DNA from: Pelatocladus maniniholoensis HA4357-MV3
GTDB taxonomy: Bacteria; Cyanobacteriota; Cyanobacteriia; Cyanobacteriales; Nostocaceae
DNA: 64,000 bases
Assembly: GCA_019359115.1 (NCBI GenBank)
Contig: JAHHHW010000011.1
Coordinates: 32,051-96,050, forward strand
Reading direction: 5' to 3'
Below, piece after piece: positions 46,562 to 55,770 of this stretch. The notes beneath the pieces are model-generated. The model had not been told where the DNA came from, did not search any database, and saw only the letters and a list, made by a program, of their open reading frames with translations. Position 1 is the stretch's first letter. Each line of letters starts with the position of its first letter. The position numbers and the translations under genes are program-made.

Positions 46562-47788
46562 CTACCCACAGTTGGCTACGCCTGAACTGTGGGCTTCTGT
46601 ACTCACGGGGGAGTGCCGCAAATGAGACTTTCGTCCCATTTTTGGTCTTACCTCCCCTCCTACAGCAGAGACGGCTGAACCTTCCGCCTTTAGCATTCTG
46701 ATTCCCTCTGCTCTAATATTTATCGCTGCGTTCCCATCCCGATCATGATGAATGCCGCAGTGCGGACAAATCCATTCACGGACATCCAACGGCATTTCTT
46801 TGACTTGATAAAAACAATTAGAACAGAGCTTGGAACTAGGAAACCATCTATCAATCTCCACCAACTTCCCACCTTTGCGTTCTAGTTTATAGGCTAAAAA
46901 GTTAGTGAATGTTCCCCAACCAACATCAGATATTGCTTTTGCCAAATTGTGATTACGTACCATGCCTAGAAGATGAAGGTTCTCTACTATGACAGCTTGG
47001 CTATCGCTGACCAACTTATAACTAAGTTTATGCAGAAAATCCTGCCGCGAATTAGTAACTCGCTCGTACACCTTGGCAACAACTTTTCTATATCTATTTC
47101 GAGAATTACTTCCTTTTTGTTTACGTGCTAATTTTTGTTGCTTGCGTTTGAGATTCTTTTCATGCTTGGCAATGTGTTTAGGGTTGTCAAATTTAGACAC
47201 TTTTTCGCCATCGGTGACAACAGCAAAGTGTTTCAATCCTAAATCAACGCCGTAAATCTTGCCTTCTGCTGTTGATGGATTTTCACTTTCTATTTCAGTC
47301 AGAATAGATGCAAAGTACTTTCCTGATGGAGTCTTGCTAATAGTAACAGTTTTAATTTTTCCCTCAATAGGTCTATGTATTTTGGCTTTGACTATCCCGA
47401 TATTACCGGGAAGTTTTACATTACCATCTACAATCTTGACGTTTTGAGGATATTGAATAGACTGTTTACCATGCTTAGATTTGAATTTAGGAAACCTTGC
47501 TCTACCATCAAAAAAGTTCTTATACGCTGTGGTCAAATTAAGTGTTGTAGCTTGCAAAACTTGGCTATAACAATCAGCCAACCATTCCGTATCTTTTTCT
47601 TTTTTGAGTTTGGGCAGCAGTGCATTGAGTGCTACTTGTCCAAGTCCTTTGCCCGTTTCTTTATAGGTTTCAATAGATTTATTCAAGGCATAATTCCACC
47701 ACCAACGGGAACATCCAAATGTCTGCGCCAATAGCGTTTCTTGCTCTTTTGATGGGTATAAGCGAACTTGAACAGCTTTGTGTAGCAC
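46562..47788 (-). mobile_element. tnpB: TnpB (IS200/IS605-superfamily OrfB), RNA-guided nuclease, solo
   Basis: 408 residues, start MLHKAVQVRLYPSKEQETLL. The helix-turn-helix start and wedge part (GCSRWWWNYALNKSIETYKE) are complete. The RuvC residues are all present: IYGVDLGLKHFAVVTDG (Asp), AVIVENLHLLGMVRN (Glu) and CGIHHDRDGNAAINI (Asp). The zinc finger is LCSNCFY...WICPHCG. So it is probably active. TnpB uses an omega-RNA read from the 3' end of its gene and the flanking DNA to cut DNA and help keep the transposon. No TnpA is present, so it depends on a helper (IS1341-like). The 3' end, after the zinc finger, carries a tail of about 45 residues (GEVRPKMGRKSHLRHSPVST), which may overlap the omega-RNA. 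Confidence 0.92.
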
Positions 47789-47943
47789 TCGATATCACCT
47801 CCTTGATTTTTATATTTTACTACTATCTACACTTACTAGTAAACTTATTCCGGAAAATATTTGGCTACTCCTCATACATCTTTTCTTTTACCAACCTACG
47901 GTTGATGATGGTCAAAGATGCACTCATCACCGCCCGCTGTCCA

Positions 47944-47974
47944 TCCTCACCCTACAAAGCGTTGAGGGTGAGGA
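47944..47974. repeat. Subterminal hairpin, probable end of the TnpB element
   Basis: TCCTCACCCT pairs perfectly with AGGGTGAGGA around an 11-base loop, 156-186 bp upstream of tnpB. IS200/IS605-type elements carry such imperfect palindromes near their ends in place of terminal inverted repeats. The other end near 46561 is not as clear. Confidence 0.5.
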
Positions 47975-48108
47975 CTTCCGCGATTCCGTTAAAATTTATT
48001 TTCTGGCTGTATGAAAAGCTGGTGCATTTTCTTTAATCTTAATGAAAAGTTAAAACACTTGTGTAAATCTCCATACAGAATAGTTGGCAGAACACTATTG
48101 AAGCGATT

Positions 48109-50079
48109 ATGTCTCAACCAACGATAGAATCAATCCTCCAAGAAAAACGCTTATTTTCCCCAACTCCAGAATTTTCTCAAAACGCCCATATCAAAAGCTT
48201 AGAACAATATCAGCATCTTTACGAAAAAGCCAAAGCCAATCCCGAACAATTTTGGGCAGAACTGGCAGAACAAGAATTAGACTGGTTTGGTAAGTGGGAG
48301 CAAGTGTTAGATTGGCAACCACCATTTGCCAAATGGTTTGTTAACGGTAAAATTAATATTTCTTACAATTGTCTTGACAGACACCTCACGACTTGGCGCA
48401 AAAACAAAGCCGCGATTATTTGGGAAGGGGAACCAGGAGACTCACGCACCCTCACCTACGCCCAGTTACATCGAGAAGTTTGTCAATTTGCCAATGTGCT
48501 GAAACAATTGGGAGTACAAAAAGGCGATCGCATTGGTATTTATATGCCAATGATACCCGAAGCTGCGATCGCCATGTTAGCTTGTGCGAGAATTGGCGCA
48601 CCCCACAGTGTTGTATTTGGTGGTTTTAGTGCAGAAGCTTTACGAGATCGATTAATTGACGCCCAAGCAAAATTAGTAATCACTGCTGATGGTGGTTGGC
48701 GTAAAGATGCGATCGTTCCTCTTAAGGAACAGGTAGATAAAGCTTTAGCAGATGGTGCTGTCTCAACTGTGCATAACGTCTTAGTCGTCCAGCGTACCAA
48801 TCAAAAAACTAACATGGAACCTGGGCGCGACCATTGGTGGCATGATTTACAAAGGGGTGTGAGCGCAGATTGTCCCGCAGAACCAATGGACAGCGAAGAT
48901 ATGCTGTTTATTCTCTACACTTCTGGTAGTACCGGCAAACCAAAGGGCGTTGTGCATACGACTGGTGGATACAATTTGTATGCTCACATGACGACTAAAT
49001 GGATTTTTGATTTACAAGATACCGATGTGTATTGGTGTACAGCAGATGTCGGCTGGATTACGGGACATAGCTACATTGTTTATGGGCCGCTTTCCAATGG
49101 CGCAACCACTGTTATGTATGAAGGTGCGCCCCGTGCTTCTAATCCTGGTTGTACATGGGACATTATTGAAAAACTCGGTGTGACAATTTTTTATACCGCA
49201 CCCACAGCGATTCGTGCTTTTATCAAAATGGGTGAACATTTACCCAAAGCTCGGAATTTATCTTCTTTGCGTTTGCTGGGAACCGTTGGTGAACCAATTA
49301 ACCCAGAAGCTTGGATGTGGTATCACAGAGTTATTGGTGGCGATCGCTGTCCAATTGTTGATACATGGTGGCAAACTGAAACTGGGGGAATTATGATCAC
49401 ACCGCTTCCAGGAGCAATTCCCACCAAACCAGGTTCGGCAACTCGTCCTTTCCCTGGGATTCTTGCCGATGTGGTAGATTTGGAAGGTGATTCCGTTGGC
49501 GACAACGAAGGCGGTTATTTGGCAGTTCGTTATCCTTGGCCGGGAATGATGCGAACAGTATACGGTGATCCAGAGCGCTTCCGTCGCACATATTGGGAAC
49601 ACATTCCCCCCAAAGACGGGAAGTATATTTATTTTGCAGGCGATGGCGCTAGACGAGATGAAGACGGCTACTTCTGGGTGATGGGTCGAGTTGATGATGT
49701 AATTAATGTATCAGGACATCGTTTGGGAACAATGGAAATTGAATCAGCCTTAGTTTCCCATCCGGCGGTAGCTGAAGCGGCTGTGGTAGGTAAACCAGAT
49801 GAACTCAAAGGTGAAGATATAGTAGCTTTTGTTACTTTAGAGGGTGGTAATAACCCCAGTGAAGAACTGAATAAAGAATTGAAAAAACACGTTGTCAGTG
49901 AAATTGGTGCGATCGCTCGTCCTGGAGAGATTCGTTTTACTGATGCTTTACCTAAAACCCGTTCTGGTAAGATTATGCGGCGATTGTTACGTAATTTAGC
50001 AGCTGGACAAGAAGTCTCAGGTGATACTTCGACATTAGAAGATAGAAGTGTATTAGATAAGCTACGCGAAGGTGCGTAG
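48109..50079 (+). CDS. acs: Acetyl-CoA synthetase (AMP-forming)
   Basis: 656 residues, full length for the family. It turns acetate, ATP and CoA into acetyl-CoA through acetyl-AMP. Motifs: [20 protein letters not shown], the AMP-binding loop [70 protein letters not shown] and the C-terminal [14 protein letters not shown] with catalytic and acetylatable lysine K621. The gene is preceded by about 130 bp past the TnpB element end and is on the other strand. It is a single gene. Confidence 0.97.
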   Translation: MSQPTIESILQEKRLFSPTPEFSQNAHIKSLEQYQHLYEKAKANPEQFWAELAEQELDWFGKWEQVLDWQPPFAKWFVNGKINISYNCLDRHLTTWRKNKAAIIWEGEPGDSRTLTYAQLHREVCQFANVLKQLGVQKGDRIGIYMPMIPEAAIAMLACARIGAPHSVVFGGFSAEALRDRLIDAQAKLVITADGGWRKDAIVPLKEQVDKALADGAVSTVHNVLVVQRTNQKTNMEPGRDHWWHDLQRGVSADCPAEPMDSEDMLFILYTSGSTGKPKGVVHTTGGYNLYAHMTTKWIFDLQDTDVYWCTADVGWITGHSYIVYGPLSNGATTVMYEGAPRASNPGCTWDIIEKLGVTIFYTAPTAIRAFIKMGEHLPKARNLSSLRLLGTVGEPINPEAWMWYHRVIGGDRCPIVDTWWQTETGGIMITPLPGAIPTKPGSATRPFPGILADVVDLEGDSVGDNEGGYLAVRYPWPGMMRTVYGDPERFRRTYWEHIPPKDGKYIYFAGDGARRDEDGYFWVMGRVDDVINVSGHRLGTMEIESALVSHPAVAEAAVVGKPDELKGEDIVAFVTLEGGNNPSEELNKELKKHVVSEIGAIARPGEIRFTDALPKTRSGKIMRRLLRNLAAGQEVSGDTSTLEDRSVLDKLREGA

Positions 50080-50284
50080 TCAAAAAATAGGGGTTTAGGG
50101 GTGTAAGAGGAGAAAAACAATTAAATATTTACCCTTACACCCTCACACCCTTACACTCTCGTCTACATTTGCACCGCACACATACAGAGAAGATAGAAAA
50201 AAGTAGAAATTTTGGTATTTGAAAATTGTTAATATATTTATTGATATAAAAATCAAATTCTAAGTAATCAAAAATTACTGCGTG

Positions 50285-50923
50285 ATGAAGCCAAAAAATC
50301 CTTTAAAACTGAGATTCGGTCAAATTGCTTGTTACTTGAGTCTGGGTATTTTGATCGTCACAAATACATCGCAGTTTGTTTCTGCACAGGAACAAAGACT
50401 AGCACAACTTCCTGGTGGTGATAGTGGACAGACAGAGCGATCGCAACTAATTCAAATAGCAAATAGTTTATTGAACCAAGGTAATTTTGCTGGTGCGGAA
50501 GAGAATTTGCGGAAATTGATCAAGAAGTATCCCAAAGATGCTTTTGGATATTTTCAGTTAGGAAATGTTCTGTTTCGTCAAAATAAAAATGGCGAAGCTA
50601 TGAAACAATATCAAGAAGCAATTCGTTTAGATTCTAAATACGCCCTTGCACATAATGGTATAGGGCTTGTATTTGCCAATCAAGAACAATGGGAAGATGC
50701 GATCGCAGAATATAATAAAGCACTAGCGATTAATCCCAATTATGGTGATGCACTAACTAATTTAGCTCAAGCACTTTGGGAAGTAGGTAAACGAGATGAA
50801 GCGATCGCATCTTTAGAAAAAGCTTTGAGTGTTTTTAAATCCCAAAATAGACCACAAAGGGTACAACGAATTCAAGAGATTTTACGCAAGCTTAAAGTTG
50901 ATGATGACCCAAGTGTATCGTGA
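50285..50923 (+). CDS. Exported TPR-repeat protein
   Basis: About 212 residues. The ATG at 50285 follows an in-frame GTG at 50282, and either may serve. The N-terminal signal peptide (IACYLSLGILIVTNTSQFVS, then AQE) sends it across a membrane. Three to four TPR units cover residues about 55-190: FAGAEENLRKLIKKYPKDAF, GYFQLGNVLFRQNKNGEAMK, YALAHNGIGLVFANQEQWED, YGDALTNLAQALWEVGKRDE. The role is presumably scaffolding; no partner is known. It stands alone between acs and the PxcL-like gene. Confidence 0.85.
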   Translation: MKPKNPLKLRFGQIACYLSLGILIVTNTSQFVSAQEQRLAQLPGGDSGQTERSQLIQIANSLLNQGNFAGAEENLRKLIKKYPKDAFGYFQLGNVLFRQNKNGEAMKQYQEAIRLDSKYALAHNGIGLVFANQEQWEDAIAEYNKALAINPNYGDALTNLAQALWEVGKRDEAIASLEKALSVFKSQNRPQRVQRIQEILRKLKVDDDPSVS

Positions 50924-50937
50924 TCATTACAATTGAT

Positions 50938-51067
50938 TGGGGAGCATCCAAATTTTTTCATTTTTCAATATCTCGCGCTTGGGTTTAAATCCTTAGCTAA
51001 TAGCACAAGTCGTCTTCAGACGACTCAATAAATCAAAAAGTCTGCTTCAGCAGACTTTTGTTATAAG
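50938..51067. repeat. Multi-hairpin dispersed repeat, copy H
   Basis: GGAGCATCC...CGCGCTTGGGTTT, TAGCTAATAGCACAAGTCGTC, the palindrome AGTCGTCTTCAGACGACT, then AGTCTGCTTCAGCAGACT. It matches 3161-3250 for about 80 bp and is the inverse of 30646-30762 in its last two stems. It could end transcription of the TPR gene. Confidence 0.75.
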
Positions 51068-51159
51068 AATGACACTTCCAGAAGCTAATCCTAGTTTATA
51101 GTTTCGCCTATTATTATGAGATTATTATGGTAAATTAGCAAACTTAATTAAACCTAACA

Positions 51160-52032
51160 ATGAACAATAATAATGATGACCACGCTCAAAAATCAGATTC
51201 CTCTAAAATAAATGAAATGAGGGTGACACCAGCCTCTCAAAAAACAGGATTTTTACCACGTTCACTTGGTAGAACATTTAATAGAATTAAATCTGATTTT
51301 TCTCCAAATGCAGAAGAACAGTATATTAGGAATTTTCAAATTGCGCGAAACAGGACAAGAATAGCAATCCGATTTTTAATCATGCTGATTGTTGTCCCAC
51401 TGTTAACTCAATATCTATCTAAACAATTATTGATAAGTCCGATTGTTGAACGCGTGCGAGGTGAAAATATATCTCATCTTTTCCTCAATGAGGAGATGGA
51501 AGAAAAAGCACTAAAGGAACTCAATTTTTATGAGAAAGAACTTAAGTTTGAAAGTTTATTGCGTAAATCTCCGCCACTTGCTCCAGAAGTTGTCGAAGCA
51601 AAACTAAAAAATAAAGCCAAAGAAATTGCGGAAACTTTTCGCCAGGAAAGTCAGAATGCTATTAGTAATGTGTTTGCTGATCTAGTATCACTTGTTGCTT
51701 TTGCTTTTGTCATAGCTACAAATAAACGAGAAATAGTGATTGTGAAATCATTTATAGATGAGATTATCTATGGTCTTAGCGATAGTGCCAAGGCTTTTTT
51801 AATTATTTTATCTACAGATATATTCGTTGGATTTCACTCACCTCATGGCTGGGAGGTACTTCTAGAAGTAGTTGCAGAACATTTAGGATTACCAGCTAGC
51901 AGAAATCCAATATTTTTATTTATTGCTACCTTTCCCGTGATTTTAGATACTATATTTAAGTATTGGATCTTCCGTTATCTCAGTCGGTTGTCGCCTTCAG
52001 CACTCGCTACATTAAAAGAAATGAATGAGTAA
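51160..52032 (+). CDS. PxcA/CemA-family membrane protein, short (PxcL-like)
   Basis: 290 residues. CemA/PxcA proteins affect light-driven proton exchange across the cytoplasmic or chloroplast envelope membrane. The family pattern is seen: RNRTRIAIRFLIMLIVVPLL (span 1), a long charged loop (LFLNEEMEEKALKELNFYEK), span 2 VSLVAFAFVIATNKREIVIV, DSAKAFLIILSTDIFVGFHS and the end HGWEVLLEVVAEHLGLP then IFLFIATFPVILDTIFKYWI. It is shorter than typical PxcA (about 420-470), as for the second copy called PxcL in Synechocystis. The following alcohol dehydrogenase starts 3 bp after its stop, so the two may be co-transcribed. Confidence 0.82.
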   Translation: MNNNNDDHAQKSDSSKINEMRVTPASQKTGFLPRSLGRTFNRIKSDFSPNAEEQYIRNFQIARNRTRIAIRFLIMLIVVPLLTQYLSKQLLISPIVERVRGENISHLFLNEEMEEKALKELNFYEKELKFESLLRKSPPLAPEVVEAKLKNKAKEIAETFRQESQNAISNVFADLVSLVAFAFVIATNKREIVIVKSFIDEIIYGLSDSAKAFLIILSTDIFVGFHSPHGWEVLLEVVAEHLGLPASRNPIFLFIATFPVILDTIFKYWIFRYLSRLSPSALATLKEMNE

Positions 52033-52035
52033 TTT

Positions 52036-53031
52036 ATGCTTATGCGTGCAATGCTGTTAGAAGCGCCACGTCAACCTCTGCAATTAGTTGACTTACCTGT
52101 ACCCAAACCGAACCCAGAACAAGTACTGATTCGTGTTCATGCTTGTGCTGTCTGTCGTACAGATTTGCATATTGTGGATGGAGAACTGACAGATCCAAAA
52201 CTACCTTTAATACCTGGGCATCAAATTGTTGGTATTGTAGAAGCAGTAGGAGAACAAGTAGAAAAATTTCAGCCAGGCGATCGCGTTGGTGTTCCCTGGT
52301 TAGGCTATACTTGCGGTCACTGTCGCTACTGTGTTTCTGGACGTGAAAACCTTTGCGATTATGCCAAGTTCACTGGTTATCATCTCGATGGCGGCTATGC
52401 TGAGTATACCGTCGCCGATCACCGCTTTTGCTTTTTTATTCCTGAAGGTTATCCCGACTTGCAAGCTGCACCATTATTATGTGGTGGATTGATTGGTTAT
52501 CGCGCCTATAGAATGGCTGGTGATCATGTCGAAAAACTCGGTTTTTACGGTTTTGGTTCTGCTGCCCATATTTTAAATCAACTGGCGCGTTATCATGGGC
52601 GGCAAGTCTTTGCTTTTACTCGTGCTGGTGATACTCAAGGACAAGAATTTGCTCGTCAATTGGGTGCTGTGTGGACGGGTGGATCTGATGAATTACCCCC
52701 AGAACCGCTAGATGCAGCAATTATTTTTGCTCCCGTAGGTAAACTAGTTCCTGCTGCTTTACGTGCGATCGCCAAAGGTGGTGTCGTAGTTTGCGCTGGA
52801 ATTCACATGAGTGAAATTCCCGCTTTCCCCTATGAAATTCTATGGGAAGAAAGAGTATTGCGATCGGTTGCAAACTTAACTCGCCAAGACGGAGAAGAAT
52901 TTCTCGCCTTAGCACCCCAAGTTCCAATTCGCACAGAGGTTAATTTATTTAATTTGAGTGAAGCAAACGAAGCTTTAGACGCTCTGCGTAGTGGTAAAAT
53001 CGAAGGCTCGGCTGTATTGGTTGTTGATTAG
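52036..53031 (+). CDS. Zinc-dependent alcohol dehydrogenase family protein
   Basis: 331 residues (possible starts at residues 1, 3 or 6). MDR fold: catalytic zinc ligands in HACAVCRTDLHIVDGE and LIPGHQIVGIVE (Cys, His and later Asp/Cys), structural zinc cysteines in GYTCGHCRYCVSGRENLC, and a nucleotide site LGFYGFGSAAHILNQLA, where the usual GxGxxG reads GFGSAA. It reduces or oxidises an alcohol/aldehyde with NAD(P); the substrate is not evident. It follows the PxcL-like gene with a 3-bp gap, so the two probably share a transcript. Confidence 0.9.
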   Translation: MLMRAMLLEAPRQPLQLVDLPVPKPNPEQVLIRVHACAVCRTDLHIVDGELTDPKLPLIPGHQIVGIVEAVGEQVEKFQPGDRVGVPWLGYTCGHCRYCVSGRENLCDYAKFTGYHLDGGYAEYTVADHRFCFFIPEGYPDLQAAPLLCGGLIGYRAYRMAGDHVEKLGFYGFGSAAHILNQLARYHGRQVFAFTRAGDTQGQEFARQLGAVWTGGSDELPPEPLDAAIIFAPVGKLVPAALRAIAKGGVVVCAGIHMSEIPAFPYEILWEERVLRSVANLTRQDGEEFLALAPQVPIRTEVNLFNLSEANEALDALRSGKIEGSAVLVVD

Positions 53032-53239
53032 TACCTACAACAGGGAACAGTGAACATTTCAGCAATATCACCCAAAAAATATGAGATATCTATAATTAAT
53101 ACCAATTTGAAAAATGCGACAAACCAATCTTGTAGAGACGCGATTTATCGCATCTCATATCCTAAATCGCATCTCATATTCCAAATGCGTCGTAAACCTT
53201 TTTTGAATCGGTATCAACCAATTTTACAGTGATTACGCT

Positions 53240-53443
53240 ATGGCTCAAACTCGAAACATCTTGCTGTTATCAGCAAATCCTAGAAACACCAGCCAACTGC
53301 GTCTAGCTGAGGAGATGCGCGATATAAAAGAAGGGTTAAGACTTTCAGAAAATCGTCATCTATTTACAATTAATACAACAGAAGCTATACGCCCCAGAGA
53401 TATACGTAGACTCATATCTTGCACCTACAGAATAAACCCGTAA
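53240..53443 (+). pseudogene. 5' stub of a CHAT/AAA-type signalling protein
   Basis: 67 codons: AQTRNILLLSANPRNTSQLR, LAEEMRDIKEGLRLSENRHL, TINTTEAIRPRDIRR. This is the start of a family of large cyanobacterial proteins in which a CHAT (caspase-clan) domain is usually followed by AAA or WD/TPR parts. The frame ends after IRR, where the family would go on to the FSGHG histidine motif. The break coincides with GACTCATATCTTGCACCTAC (53409), part of an inverted-repeat pair, so the rest was lost or replaced by insertion or recombination. Confidence 0.75.
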
Positions 53444-53753
53444 AACGGAAACAAGTAGTTCAAAAAGATAACAGTGTGATGAAAACAAGTGATTCAGTAT
53501 CTATTGTCGCAAACAAGACGTAATGGGCGCGTAATGTTACAGAATTAGGTTCAATAAATATAATTTCTTGGGATGACGCTTGGCTTCATCCCAACAGATG
53601 CGATCGCTTTAGAGAATTAAATTTACTTATGTTGCAGGAAATATGAGAAAAAGCCCATTGGACTTATTTATTAACCCAGAATCGTCCACTTCCTGATTGG
53701 GGTGAGGCTGCACAGACTGCCCTTGAATTTATTTTTCCTCAAATGCTTGTGTC

Positions 53754-54020
53754 TCATATGTTACTTAATATTGAGCGCCTACTTCCTCTCATACGTAGTT
53801 GTGGTTTTGACATCTCTATTTCCAGGTGCAAACTTCGTAATAGACCTGCGCGAAGAAGCTCACGACGAACTTCATAATCTGAAATCTCAGGAATGGCAAC
53901 TCTCTCTCCACGCCGTAATAGGGATTTTAGCCATAGTTGGCAATCGAGGGGAGTGCCTGTAGCTTTGGGATTCGTTACCATTCCCAGTGGTCCAGAATCT
54001 AGCAAAATCAGACGACTCAT
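53754..54020 (-). pseudogene. PIN-domain toxin (VapC-like), truncated
   Basis: The first about 57 residues look like a PIN ribonuclease: LILLDSGPLGMVTNPKATG, with the first acidic Asp in LLDSGPLG, and RVAIPEISDYEVRRELLRAG with the conserved Glu. After that the frame turns into basic low-complexity residues (LRMRGSRRSILSNI), and the second half with the remaining acidic residues is missing, so it should be inactive. The ATG overlaps the stop of the antitoxin frame (ATGA). Confidence 0.7.
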
Positions 54021-54160
54021 GGAAACAAGGGGCGATCGGACAACCGATCTTCGTCAAGCGCAGTTTTCAGAAAATCCCAGGCTTGCTGATGTTCCGAGGC
54101 ATTTTCAGTGTCATCTAGCCACGAATCTAGAAGGTCGATCACCTGATCTTGATTTTTCAC
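54017..54160 (-). CDS. Probable antitoxin partner of the PIN toxin remnant
   Basis: 47 residues from a GTG at 54160, found by hand: VKNQDQVIDLLDSWLDDTEN, ASEHQQAWDFLKTALDEDRL, SDRPLFP. The acidic helical chain and the 4-base ATGA overlap with the toxin start are typical of a toxin-antitoxin operon. No clear Shine-Dalgarno is seen, and an ATG 10 bases upstream is in another frame. It may be N-terminally shortened. Confidence 0.55.
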   Translation of the reverse strand: MKNQDQVIDLLDSWLDDTENASEHQQAWDFLKTALDEDRLSDRPLFP

Positions 54161-54430
54161 CGTAATTTACCATTTAATATAGTTGCATTAATTACTAATT
54201 GTTACGTAAGCTCATTTTCGCTTCTGGTGTCACTTTCTTACACCCTCTATTCGTGTATTAGTGGTTTATCCACAGAGGTGCAAGATATAAGTCAATCAGC
54301 GCGCCCTGATTTACCCCCAACTTACCCCCAAAATTTAACTAACCCCGTCCAAAAATATCCAACGTGGCATAAAATTACACCACATTTACACCACCAAAAA
54401 CGGCTGAAATGGGGTTTTTATGGAAACAGT

Positions 54431-54464
54431 AAACCCCTGGAAGTCTTGCTTCCCAGGGGTTTTG
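54431..54464. terminator. Strong hairpin next to the tRNA fragment
   Basis: AAACCCCTGGAAG pairs with CTTCCCAGGGGTTT (one bulge) over a short loop. It is 8 bp from the 3' end of the tRNA-Phe fragment and, read on the minus strand, would lie just past it, as a terminator for the original tRNA gene would. A T-run follows on the plus strand. Confidence 0.6.
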
Positions 54465-54471
54465 CTTATGA

Positions 54472-54519
54472 TGCCAGGAACCGGACTTGAACCGGTGACA
54501 CGAGGATTTTCAGTCCTCT
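54472..54519 (-). tRNA. 3' half of tRNA-Phe (GAA), fragment; probable attachment-site scar
   Basis: On the minus strand this reads GAGGACTGAAAATCCTC (anticodon arm, GAA in the loop), then the variable region, T arm ACCGGTTCAAGTCCGGT and acceptor 3' strand TCCTGGCA. The expected 5' half (acceptor strand, D arm) is absent: the bases upstream are CTGATAAATAGAGGTTGA. So it cannot be a working tRNA. Such 3' tRNA pieces are what integrases leave at the far end of an inserted island. Confidence 0.85.
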
Positions 54520-54642
54520 CTCAACCTCTATTTATCAGTACTTTCACGCTTTACAAAACTCCTTTACCCCCAAATTACCCCAAAAAAGTTCTGACAATAT
54601 TTACCTTGTCTAATGATTTATGACCTTGGTTTCAACAACCAT

Positions 54643-54879
54643 TTAGGCATTGTAAAAATAAGCATATAGAAACTCAGTAGACCGAAAAGTTCTGCGCTCA
54701 CTAAAAATAAGACTAGCTGATAGCAAAGCCCCAAAAATCAACCAAAATGAGCCGGACGGTGAACAAACTTCGCAATCTACCCCATAGTAATGGTCTATTG
54801 CTTGGGGATCTCCAGAAAATAAAAACTTAATTTTAACAGGTGTCATAGTTGCTATCAAGAGGAATCTTTTTTTCTTCAA
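54643..54879 (-). CDS. Small hypothetical protein, doubtful
   Basis: 78 residues, not recognised. One possible membrane span lies near residues 45-60 (GSFWLIFGALLSASLIFS) after a Cys-x2-Cys (DCEVCSPSG). It has no operon neighbour and lies in the remnant region, so it may not be a gene. The following 54880-55187 is AT-rich with no other gene. Confidence 0.3.
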   Translation of the reverse strand: MKKKRFLLIATMTPVKIKFLFSGDPQAIDHYYGVDCEVCSPSGSFWLIFGALLSASLIFSERRTFRSTEFLYAYFYNA

Positions 54880-55187
54880 CCAGTAATTCCTAGAACAATG
54901 TAAATAACTGGTAGTTACTAGCTATTATTTGCAGTCACTCCAGAAAGTAAATAATTAGCTTTATCAAAAAATAATCTGTAAAGTTTTGCCGGAAAAATTT
55001 CATAAAAATAAGACAATTTTTCAAACTTAACAGCAAGTATTTTTAGCCAAAATATTTGTTAAACTTCTAATTTATGTGTTATTTCAAGTCTGTTAATGTA
55101 CTTTGCGAGCTTAATCTCAATTAGTGATAGAGATAGTTAATTTTTATTCTGATGCCCTTTCCCTACACTTCAATTTAATGCAACATA

Positions 55188-55589
55188 ATGTCTCCTTTAC
55201 CTAACTATCGTCCTCAGAAACTCTCCCTTGGTTTCTTGGAGAAAGAAATTTTGCACATCATCTGGGAACTAGGTAGCGTCACCGTCAAAGATGTGCATGA
55301 ACGTATTTTGGCTGATTCAAAGCGACGGCTAACCTCTGCTTCAGTGACAACTGTCCTCAATCGTTTGACTAAAAAAGGATGGCTTGTATGCAATAAAGAG
55401 AGTCGTCGGAATTACAGATGGCAAGCACTAGTATCACAACAAGAGGCGCAGATACTCCAAGCTTATGAACAGCTGCATCAATTCTTGGCAGTAGGTAATC
55501 CAGATGTGGTTGCAGTCTTTGCCGATAGCCTGGATCAAGATAGTTTAGAAAAGTTTGAAGCGATCGTCCGTATTTTGCCGAGGCATTAA
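55188..55589 (+). CDS. BlaI/MecI/CopY-type transcriptional regulator
   Basis: 133 residues with a winged-helix N-domain (KLSLGFLEKEILHIIWELGS, VTVKDVHERILADSKRRLTS, ASVTTVLNRLTKKGWLVCNK) and a helical dimerisation tail. BlaI-type repressors bind dyad operators and are normally cleaved by a membrane BlaR/M56 protease. No such gene is nearby, so the trigger is unknown. The gene stands about 180 bp before the cobalamin riboswitch on the same strand, and could regulate the cobalt genes, though nothing in the sequence shows it. Confidence 0.88.
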   Translation: MSPLPNYRPQKLSLGFLEKEILHIIWELGSVTVKDVHERILADSKRRLTSASVTTVLNRLTKKGWLVCNKESRRNYRWQALVSQQEAQILQAYEQLHQFLAVGNPDVVAVFADSLDQDSLEKFEAIVRILPRH

Positions 55590-55770
55590 ACCTGAATTTG
55601 ATCCGCCAATGCAATACGAACAAACAAAGCGGGCGTTGGTGAATAGAAGTATGAATCAGGCGATCGCTCTAATTCATACTTATTTCCCTGATCGATGACT
55701 TGTAGCTAACCTGCGGCAGCTAGCTGTGTTGGTAAAAAATCGCGGCTCAAAATTCTGCAATAATGATATA

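Larger units (their letters stand above)
53409..54292. repeat. Inverted-repeat pair bounding the remnant region
   Basis: GACTCATATCTTGCACCTAC (from 53409) returns inverted at 54264-54292 (GAGGTGCAAGATATAAGTC on the plus strand), with about 24 of 29 positions agreeing. The left arm is exactly where the CHAT-type gene stops. A shorter relative, ATCTTGCACCTACC, is at 46388. The interior holds a degenerate plus-strand frame (53570-53750, AWLHPNRCDRFRELNLLMLQ with a stop) and a toxin-antitoxin relic. Confidence 0.5.

Noticed and set aside
47719..48036. 105-residue frame opposite the tnpB start
   Set aside because: Shadow of tnpB and its left end hairpin; not protein-like.
53050..53232. 60-residue frame after the alcohol dehydrogenase
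   Set aside because: Consists mostly of a dispersed repeat (GTAGAGACGCGATTTATCGC); no coding signs.
54149..54490. 113-residue frame reading into the tRNA fragment
   Set aside because: It overlaps the antitoxin frame, repeated TTACCCCCAA stretches and the hairpin; not protein-like.
54472..54519. Intron-split or complete tRNA-Phe
   Set aside because: No 5' half found in the neighbouring few hundred bases, and Phe tRNA introns are not known in cyanobacteria to my knowledge.
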